In this document: piece after piece, positions 6,183-10,915 of the stretch
Layout: every line of letters starts with the position of its first letter
Numbering within the stretch: the stretch's first letter is position 1
Assembly: GCA_030612085.1 (NCBI GenBank)
Contig: JAUWOM010000031.1
Span: forward strand, 1-10,915
From: Actinomycetes bacterium
GTDB lineage: Bacteria > Actinomycetota > Humimicrobiia > JAHJRV01
Length of the DNA stretch: 10,915 bases
Reading direction: 5' to 3'
The notes under the pieces: model-generated
The model's input: only the letters and a program-made list of their open reading frames with translations
The model's database searches: none
Told to the model about the DNA's origin: nothing
Made by a program: the position numbers and the translations under genes

Positions 6183-7595
6183 ATGGATAGACAAGAATAT
6201 TTAAGCAGGATACCCAAGGTTGATAACATATTATCAATTCCTGATACTAAAAAGCTTTTAGAAAAGTTTCCCAGAAATATTGTAGTAGAAGCAATAAGAA
6301 CCGTTCTTGAAGAATTAAGGCAATCCATATCTGAAGCGAAAGAAGAAGAACTTGAATCTATAACCATTGATTCAGAGAATCTTATACCAATAATTTCTAA
6401 ACTTGTAGAAAAAATTATGACTCCAAGCTTGAGGAAAGTGATAAACGCTACAGGAGTTATTATTCATACAAATTTAGGAAGAGCTCCACTTTCTGAGCAA
6501 GCACTCAATTCATTAAGCAAAATATCAGAAGGATATTCAAACCTTGAGTATGATCTTATTAAAGGTGAAAGAGGCGACAGGCAGATGCATGTAAAAGCTC
6601 TTCTTACAACACTAACTAATGCTGAGGATGCAATGGTTGTAAATAACAATGCTGCTGCTGTTCTTTTAGCATTAAACAGCATAGCTAAGGATAATGAGGT
6701 AATAATTTCAAGGGGTCAGTTAGTAGAGATAGGAGATTCTTTTAGAATTCCTGATGTTATAAGTTCGAGTGGAGCTATAATTAGAGAAGTTGGTACCACC
6801 AACAAAACAAGATTATTAGACTATCAAAAAGCAATCACTGATGAAACAGCTATTATCTTGAGAGTTCATACTTCCAATTACAGGATTGTAGGATTTGCTG
6901 AGCAAGTAAGCTTATCCGATTTAGTTAAATTGGGGCATCAGTATAATATTCCCATTATGGATGATTTGGGAAGCGGTGTCTTATTGGAACTTGATGTTGA
7001 AGGTTTTGAAGATGAACCAATTGTGAAAAGCAGTATAGAAGCTGGTGCTGATATCGTTACATTTTCTGGGGATAAGATATTAGGAGGCCCCCAAGCAGGA
7101 ATAATATTAGGAAAAACTGAATTTATACAGAAAATGAGAGTAAATCCTCTGACAAGAGCTCTTAGAGTAGACAAAATGATACTTGCTGCACTTGAAGCTA
7201 CATTGAGATTATATCTTGACCCAAAGAAGGCTAAGGCGCAAATTCCAGTAACTAAAATGATAACTTATCCTATTAATAAAATTGCACGTATGGCAAGGAA
7301 TATTGAAAAAAAATTAGTAGAAGAATTAGGTAGCAAATGTGATATTGATATTAAAAAGGAATTTTCGAAGGTTGGTGGTGGTGCGTTGCCACTTTTGAAT
7401 TTAGAAACAAGAGTAGTTACACTATTACCAAGGACAATATCACCAAATAAGTTGGCATCAAAACTAAGATTATTGTCAATACCCATAATAGTAAGAATAG
7501 ATAAGGATTTAATGATTATTGATCCAAGAACTCTTCTACCAGGTGAGGATGAAATAGTAGTAAATTCAGTAAAGGAGGTAATTCTTAGTGAATAA
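6183..7595 (+). CDS. selA: L-seryl-tRNA(Sec) selenium transferase SelA
   Basis: The product has 470 residues from ATG 6183, close to the 463 of E. coli SelA. It is a PLP-dependent fold-type I enzyme that converts Ser-tRNA(Sec) to Sec-tRNA(Sec) using selenophosphate. Seen in order: the N-terminal helical tRNA-binding domain starting RQEYLSRIPKVDNIL, the segment VINATGVIIHTNLGRAPLS, SNLEYDL..GERGDR, VNNNAAAVLLAL, REVGTTNKT, DDLGSG, and the PLP lysine Lys298 in SGDKILGGPQAG (E. coli uses Lys295). The C-terminal domain ends with IDPRTLLPGE, as expected. The gene overlaps selB by eight bases, and its 3' end contains the selB ribosome binding site, so the two are translationally linked. The archaeal-type SelA-like paralogues lack the N-terminal domain seen here, so a true SelA is favoured. 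Confidence 0.97.
   Translation: MDRQEYLSRIPKVDNILSIPDTKKLLEKFPRNIVVEAIRTVLEELRQSISEAKEEELESITIDSENLIPIISKLVEKIMTPSLRKVINATGVIIHTNLGRAPLSEQALNSLSKISEGYSNLEYDLIKGERGDRQMHVKALLTTLTNAEDAMVVNNNAAAVLLALNSIAKDNEVIISRGQLVEIGDSFRIPDVISSSGAIIREVGTTNKTRLLDYQKAITDETAIILRVHTSNYRIVGFAEQVSLSDLVKLGHQYNIPIMDDLGSGVLLELDVEGFEDEPIVKSSIEAGADIVTFSGDKILGGPQAGIILGKTEFIQKMRVNPLTRALRVDKMILAALEATLRLYLDPKKAKAQIPVTKMITYPINKIARMARNIEKKLVEELGSKCDIDIKKEFSKVGGGALPLLNLETRVVTLLPRTISPNKLASKLRLLSIPIIVRIDKDLMIIDPRTLLPGEDEIVVNSVKEVILSE
7571..7579 (+). promoter_or_regulatory. Strong Shine-Dalgarno AAAGGAGGT for selB inside the selA 3' end
   Basis: AAAGGAGGT lies eight bases before GTG 7588 and fixes that start, giving an eight-base overlap with selA. 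This is the strongest ribosome binding site in the window together with that of the DUF4349 gene. Confidence 0.88.
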
Positions 7596-9525
7596 AAACT
7601 CCTATCCTTCAGTCATAATAGGGACAGCAGGTCATATAGACCATGGAAAAACTGAGCTTATAAAGCAAATAACAGGTATAGATACAGATAGACTAATAGA
7701 AGAAAAACAGAGGGGTATGTCAATAGATATAGGTTTCGCTCCTCTGGTTTTCTCTTCAGGTAAAATTGTTGGAGTAATAGATGTTCCAGGACATGAGAAA
7801 TTCATAAAAAATATGATGGTAGGTGCATCAGGAATTGATATTGGTCTTTTGGTGATTGCTGCTGATGATGGAATAATGCCACAGACTATTGAACACTTTG
7901 ATATATTAAGACTTTTAAATATTAATAAGCTATTGGTAGTGATTACAAAAATGGATTTAGTAGATGAAGAGACAGTAGATATAGTTGAAAGTGAAATTAA
8001 AGAACTTTTAAAAAATAGTCCTTATAGAGATGCAGCAATAGTTAAGACATCTTCAAAGACCAGAGAAGGAATAGAGGAAGTAGTTAAAGAGTTAGAGAAA
8101 CTAACCTCATTAAAATTTACAAAAGATATTAATTTGCCAATTAGACTTCCAATAGATCGTGTCTTTACTCTTTCTGGAATAGGTACTGTAATTACTGGTA
8201 CATTATGGTCAGGAAAAGTAAAATCTGGTGATGAAATAGAGATACTTCCTAATAAAATAAGATGTAGAATCAGAAATGTTCAGGTCTTTAACAAAGATGT
8301 AAAAGAAGCACTTGCTGGACAAAGAGTTGCATTAAATTTAATAGGAGTTAAAAAGAATCAGTTGAGTAGAGGAGATGTCGTTTTAAAACCTGGATATTTA
8401 ACCCCAACTTCTTTATTAGATACTCATATTGAAATTTTATCAAATCAAAAGAGTAGCCTTAAGTCAGGAAGAAAAGTGAGTTTACATCATGGAACGAGAG
8501 AGATTGTAGCCAAAGCCTCTCTGCTTGGTATAGGAGAGATAAAACCTGGAGAAACAGGTTATGTGAGATTCAAATTGGACTACCCATTAGTTGTTAAAAA
8601 TTATGATAAATTTATAATAAGAAATTCATCTCCACTAAGAACAATGGGGGGCGGGTTAATACTTCTCTCACATCCATCTAAAAAGAGAATAAAGAGAGAA
8701 AAAATTATAGATAAACTTAATATACTTTATGCTGGAAATAAAGATGAAATAATATCTTTATGGCTTAAGGAAAATTATCCAGAACCATTAACTACAGGCG
8801 AAATATCAAAAAAGTCAGAAATTTCGGTTGAGGAAGTAGAAGATGTGATAAAAAAGTTATTGCATTTAAATAAAGTTATTAATATGTCAACTGGTGTATC
8901 AATATCTGATAAACCACAATATCTTTTATTAACTGATTTTCAAATACTTAGACACGAAATGTTTTCCTATTTGGAAGAATATCACTTAGAAAATATATTA
9001 AAAATTGGAATTGATACTGAAATTTTAAGAAAAAAAATATTTTTCTCAATTCCAAAAACAAAGTATGAGACATTGTTACAAAAATTTCAGCAAGATAAAA
9101 TTATAATTAAAGAAGGCTCAAAAACATTGTCCCCACTTATATCCTATGAGCTAAGTGGAAAGGAAAAACAGAATTATTTATTAGTAAAAAATAGTATAGT
9201 AAGTGGAAAGTTTTCACCACCAGATGTGAAAGAGTTATCTAAAAATATCAATCTAAGTATTGAAGAAGTTAACCAGATTCTAAATATTTTAAAAAGAGAA
9301 AAAAAGGTGATTAAATTAAAAGATGGACTTTTTTTCGCAACAGAATCATTTGAAAAAGCAAAAGATAAATTAATAGAAACAATTAATAAAAATAGAAAAA
9401 TCACATTAGCTAAATTCAGGGATGTTTTAAAGACTTCAAGAAAATATTCAGAAGCATTATTGGAATATTTTGACAAAGAAGGTTTAACAAAGAGAATAGA
9501 AGATTATAGAATCCTTAAAAAATAA
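7588..9525 (+). CDS. selB: Selenocysteine-specific translation elongation factor SelB
   Basis: This 645-residue protein is slightly longer than E. coli SelB (614). It has an EF-Tu-like GTPase core: G1 GHIDHGKT (15-22), switch I RGMSIDIGFA (42-51, with Ser45 where many homologues have Thr), G3 DVPGHEKF (65-72) and G4 TKMD (120-123). Domains II and III follow (FTLSGIGTVITGTLWSGKV and the later LHHGTREIVAKA), then a long C-terminal region (about 370-645) predicted to hold the tandem winged helices that bind the SECIS hairpin on selenoprotein mRNA. The last part is rich in Lys and Glu with repeated ISxxxxxSxEEVxxxLxxL-like patterns typical of winged helices. SelB replaces EF-Tu for Sec-tRNA(Sec) at in-frame UGA codons. 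Start GTG 7588 overlaps selA; selC lies 126 bases downstream. Confidence 0.97.
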   Translation: MNKNSYPSVIIGTAGHIDHGKTELIKQITGIDTDRLIEEKQRGMSIDIGFAPLVFSSGKIVGVIDVPGHEKFIKNMMVGASGIDIGLLVIAADDGIMPQTIEHFDILRLLNINKLLVVITKMDLVDEETVDIVESEIKELLKNSPYRDAAIVKTSSKTREGIEEVVKELEKLTSLKFTKDINLPIRLPIDRVFTLSGIGTVITGTLWSGKVKSGDEIEILPNKIRCRIRNVQVFNKDVKEALAGQRVALNLIGVKKNQLSRGDVVLKPGYLTPTSLLDTHIEILSNQKSSLKSGRKVSLHHGTREIVAKASLLGIGEIKPGETGYVRFKLDYPLVVKNYDKFIIRNSSPLRTMGGGLILLSHPSKKRIKREKIIDKLNILYAGNKDEIISLWLKENYPEPLTTGEISKKSEISVEEVEDVIKKLLHLNKVINMSTGVSISDKPQYLLLTDFQILRHEMFSYLEEYHLENILKIGIDTEILRKKIFFSIPKTKYETLLQKFQQDKIIIKEGSKTLSPLISYELSGKEKQNYLLVKNSIVSGKFSPPDVKELSKNINLSIEEVNQILNILKREKKVIKLKDGLFFATESFEKAKDKLIETINKNRKITLAKFRDVLKTSRKYSEALLEYFDKEGLTKRIEDYRILKK

Positions 9526-9527
9526 AA

Positions 9528-9611
9528 AGGGGTCAGGTCTTGACATGAGACATATCAGCTTTGGGTATACTTTATTGACTGAAAATGTCTTCGAAAGTAT
9601 ACCGCAAAGCT
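9528..9611. repeat. Hairpin/REP-like element between selB and selC
   Basis: The element opens with GGGGTCAGGTCTTGACAT, which I recall as a recurring motif in intergenic elements tied to REP-associated (IS200-like) transposases. An inverted repeat follows: AGCTTTGGGTATACTTT (9557-9573) pairs with AAAGTATACCGCAAAGCT (9594-9611), with one unpaired G (9604) as the only flaw; the loop is 20 bases. The right arm overlaps the dispersed 32-base repeat copy A. No transposase is present, so this would be a non-autonomous element. It is not followed directly by a T-run. Confidence 0.65.
9575..9603 (+). promoter_or_regulatory. Possible sigma-70-type promoter for selC
   Basis: TTGACT (9575-9580), exactly 17 bases, then TATACC (9598-9603) resembles a -35/-10 pair (five and four matches to consensus). 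Transcription would start near 9610, about 40 bases before the tRNA. The pair lies in the loop and right arm of the hairpin element, so the element may supply the promoter. In an AT-rich genome such pairs also arise by chance. Confidence 0.3.
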
Positions 9612-9614
9612 ATA
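9583..9614. repeat. Dispersed 32-base repeat, copy A
   Basis: The stretch begins AAATGTCTTCGAAAGTATAC and matches copy B (10661-10692) at 28 of 32 positions. Its second half is the right arm of the hairpin at 9557-9611. It lies 57 bases after the selB stop and 37 bases before selC. Confidence 0.75.
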
Positions 9615-9651
9615 AATCAAAAATAAAATTTTTAATAATAAAAATAACATT

Positions 9652-9747
9652 GGAGGTGTAACTGTTCTGGTGGGCAGCTCGGTCTTCAAAACCGTTGTGG
9701 GGAGTAAGTGCTTCCCAGGTAGGTTCGATTCCTATCCACCTCCGCCA
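9652..9747 (+). tRNA. selC: tRNA-Sec, anticodon UCA
   Basis: The gene is 96 bases long with an encoded CCA (9745-9747) and discriminator G (9744), nearly the size of E. coli selC. The acceptor stem GGAGGTG (9652-9658) pairs with CACCTCC (9737-9743). The D arm has the six-base stem CTGTTC/GGGCAG with the four-base loop TGGT, a hallmark of bacterial tRNA-Sec. The anticodon loop is CTTCAAA with TCA at 9686-9688, reading UGA. A seven-pair variable arm (9698-9704 with 9711-9717) and a TTCGATT T loop complete it. The expected eighth acceptor pair is a T-C mismatch (9659/9736), and the anticodon stem has only four clean pairs. Its place after selA and selB supports the call. Confidence 0.97.
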
Positions 9748-9787
9748 AAAATTTCTTTATTAGTTCTAATTTAGACAACATTAAAAA

Positions 9788-10660
9788 ATGATGAAAACTA
9801 CAATTGCAATAGTTAATTACAATACAAAAGATTTCTTAGATAAATGTTTGAGCTCAATATATAGGTTTGGCTCTAAATATGACTTTGAAGTAATAGTTGT
9901 TGATAATAATTCAGATGATAGTAGTGTTCAGATGGTAAGAAATAATTATCCAGATGTAAAACTTATTGTAAATTCTAAGAACATAGGTTATACAGCAGCA
10001 GCAAATCAATCAATAAAATTAACAAATTCAGATTTTTTAATACTTTTAAATAGTGATACGGTGGTCTTTGAAGGAAGCATAGATAGAATTATTGAATATT
10101 TAAAAAACAATACTGAAGTAGGTGTAGTGGGACCGAAAATAATTGACCCATCTGGAAATGCACATCTCTCATGTAGAAGGTTCCCATCTTTTAAAGAAGC
10201 TGCAATGCATGTTTTAGTAGGTATATTTTGGCCAAGAAATCCATATACAAGAAGATATAAGATGATGGATTTTGATCATAATAAAGAAGTGAAAATAGAT
10301 TGGGTGAGTGGAGCATGTATGGGTTTAAGAAAAAGAGCTTTAGATGAAGTTGGTTTATTTGATGAGAGATACTACATGTATGTTGAAGATCTCGACCTCT
10401 GTAAAAGAATGTGGAATGCTGGATGGGAGGTAAGATATTTTCCCAGGGCAACAGTTGTTCATTACATAGGTGGAAGTACGAAGGGAACTGGTGTTGAGCT
10501 TTTTTATCAGCAACAAAAAAGTGTTTTTAGATATTTTTTAAAGAATTATGGATATAGTTGGAGAGTTATTTTAATTCCACTTTTAGCAATAGCATTAGGA
10601 TTTAGAGTTTTGGTGTTTTTTATAATAAAAAATTATGAGAGATTTATAAAAAGAAAATAA
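9788..10660 (+). CDS. Family 2 glycosyltransferase, rhamnosyltransferase-like (WbbL type)
   Basis: This is a 290-residue inverting GT-A enzyme. The N-terminal beta strand TTIAIVNYNT (4-13) starts the nucleotide-sugar fold, with VVDNNSDD (37-44) next, then NSKNIGYTAAANQSI and the metal-binding LNSD motif ending at Asp90. WVSGACMGLRKRALDEVGLFDE precedes the catalytic region YVEDLDLCKRMWNAGW, with Glu200-Asp201. A single hydrophobic segment near the C-terminus (about 260-280) and a basic tail suggest attachment to the inner face of the membrane. Relatives (COG1216) add rhamnose or other sugars to lipid-linked glycans, so a role in surface polysaccharide or O-antigen-like synthesis is likely; the sugar is unknown. 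ATG 9788 or ATG 9791 may be the start; neither has a clear ribosome binding site. It begins 40 bases after selC. Confidence 0.9.
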   Translation: MMKTTIAIVNYNTKDFLDKCLSSIYRFGSKYDFEVIVVDNNSDDSSVQMVRNNYPDVKLIVNSKNIGYTAAANQSIKLTNSDFLILLNSDTVVFEGSIDRIIEYLKNNTEVGVVGPKIIDPSGNAHLSCRRFPSFKEAAMHVLVGIFWPRNPYTRRYKMMDFDHNKEVKIDWVSGACMGLRKRALDEVGLFDERYYMYVEDLDLCKRMWNAGWEVRYFPRATVVHYIGGSTKGTGVELFYQQQKSVFRYFLKNYGYSWRVILIPLLAIALGFRVLVFFIIKNYERFIKRK

Positions 10661-10692
10661 AAATGTCTTCAAAACTATGCCACAAAGCTATA
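10661..10692. repeat. Dispersed 32-base repeat, copy B
   Basis: It begins immediately after the glycosyltransferase stop codon and matches copy A at 28 of 32 and copy C at 25 of 32 positions; the common cores are CTATGCC and CACAAAGCTATA. No inverted partner arm is seen near it, unlike copy A. The rest of the gap to 10756 is AT-rich with nothing else recognised. Confidence 0.75.
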
Positions 10693-10756
10693 TAAAATAA
10701 ATATCATTTGTAATAAATTAGTTTTTTAAATTAAAGGAATTTTTTATATATTTATT

Positions 10757-10915
10757 ATGACAAGTGAGTTAGAAATAGATAATTATAAATGCATAATATG
10801 TGATGGTAACAGGTTTAAAGAAGTTTTTAATCTCGAGAAGATATCAAAGAAGCCCTATAGGATTATAAAATGTTCAAATTGCAGTATGATTTCAATCTAT
10901 CCCATTCCTTCTAAA
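10757..10915 (+). CDS. N-terminus of a zinc-motif protein, probably a methyltransferase (3' partial)
   Basis: An open frame from ATG 10757 runs off the window after 53 codons. It reads MTSELEIDNYKCIICDGNRF at the start, then C-S-N-C with SMISIYPIPSK at the end. The pattern C12-x2-C15, about 23 residues, C39-x2-C42 followed by an aliphatic/aromatic stretch and a Pro-x-Pro is the usual zinc-binding lead-in of class I SAM methyltransferases found in polysaccharide and nucleotide-sugar loci. The methyltransferase body would lie beyond the window. AAAGGA at 10733-10738 is too far upstream (18 bases) to be a good ribosome binding site, and no better start is seen. Confidence 0.7.
   Translation, partial: MTSELEIDNYKCIICDGNRFKEVFNLEKISKKPYRIIKCSNCSMISIYPIPSK

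Noticed and set aside
7712..7741. Ser45 in the SelB switch I as a sign of an inactive GTPase
   Set aside because: Ser keeps the hydroxyl needed for magnesium coordination, and all other G motifs are intact.
9540..9571. TTGACA (9540-9545) with TATACT (9566-9571) as a promoter
   Set aside because: Both hexamers are good but the spacing is 20 bases, too long for a normal sigma-70 promoter.
9557..9611. The selB-selC hairpin as an intrinsic terminator
   Set aside because: The stem is long and not GC-rich, the loop is 20 bases, and no T-run follows the right arm.
1..10915. CRISPR array, rRNA, integrase, transposase or toxin-antitoxin genes
   Set aside because: No regularly spaced repeats, no rRNA-like sequence and no matching protein motifs were seen in any frame.

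Overview
The window is AT-rich (roughly one third G+C by eye), and all eleven protein genes and the single tRNA gene lie on the + strand. The gene content (an NfnAB-type transhydrogenase, a complete selA-selB-selC set, DUF951 beside ychF) points to a strictly anaerobic, low-GC bacterium. An uncultured lineage such as Atribacterota, or a Firmicutes-like anaerobe, would fit, but this is an impression from gene content and not a phylogenetic result. Start codons are mixed (ATG, GTG, TTG). All ten visible stop codons are TAA or TAG, never TGA, which suits an organism that reads UGA as selenocysteine.

Layout. Positions 1-2210 hold the 3' part of nfnA (5' end cut by the window edge) and complete nfnB, two bases apart: the two subunits of an electron-bifurcating NADH-dependent ferredoxin:NADP+ oxidoreductase. 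A 189-base gap follows, with a REP-like hairpin of a widespread type (2235-2262) and a second long AT-rich hairpin (2323-2365). Positions 2400-3374 encode a DUF4349 envelope lipoprotein. A 253-base gap then holds one copy of a dispersed repeat and two interleaved inverted repeats. Positions 3628-5199 carry a YtxH-like membrane protein, a DUF951 zinc-binding protein and the translation-associated ATPase YchF; the last two abut exactly. Positions 5247-6146 encode a class I methyltransferase fused to a C-terminal Trm112-like zinc ribbon, followed closely by selA and selB, which overlap by 8 bases. tRNA-Sec (selC, anticodon UCA) lies 126 bases beyond selB, after a hairpin/REP-like element. The window closes with a family 2 glycosyltransferase and the start of a protein with an N-terminal zinc-binding motif, probably a methyltransferase; this looks like the edge of a cell-surface polysaccharide locus.

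How the genes fit together. SelA turns Ser-tRNA(Sec) into Sec-tRNA(Sec), and SelB delivers it to UGA codons. With selC they form a nearly complete selenocysteine decoding cassette; selD is not here and no selenoprotein gene is visible. NfnAB balances NADH, NADPH and ferredoxin in anaerobic metabolism.

The most unusual signals are non-coding. A 32-base repeat occurs three times, each time in the gap downstream of a gene; one copy is arranged as a long hairpin just upstream of selC and contains a promoter-like pair of hexamers. The tRNA-Sec itself has a mismatch at acceptor pair 8 that allows a 7+6 instead of the usual bacterial 8+5 stem arrangement. No clearly undescribed multi-gene system was recognised.
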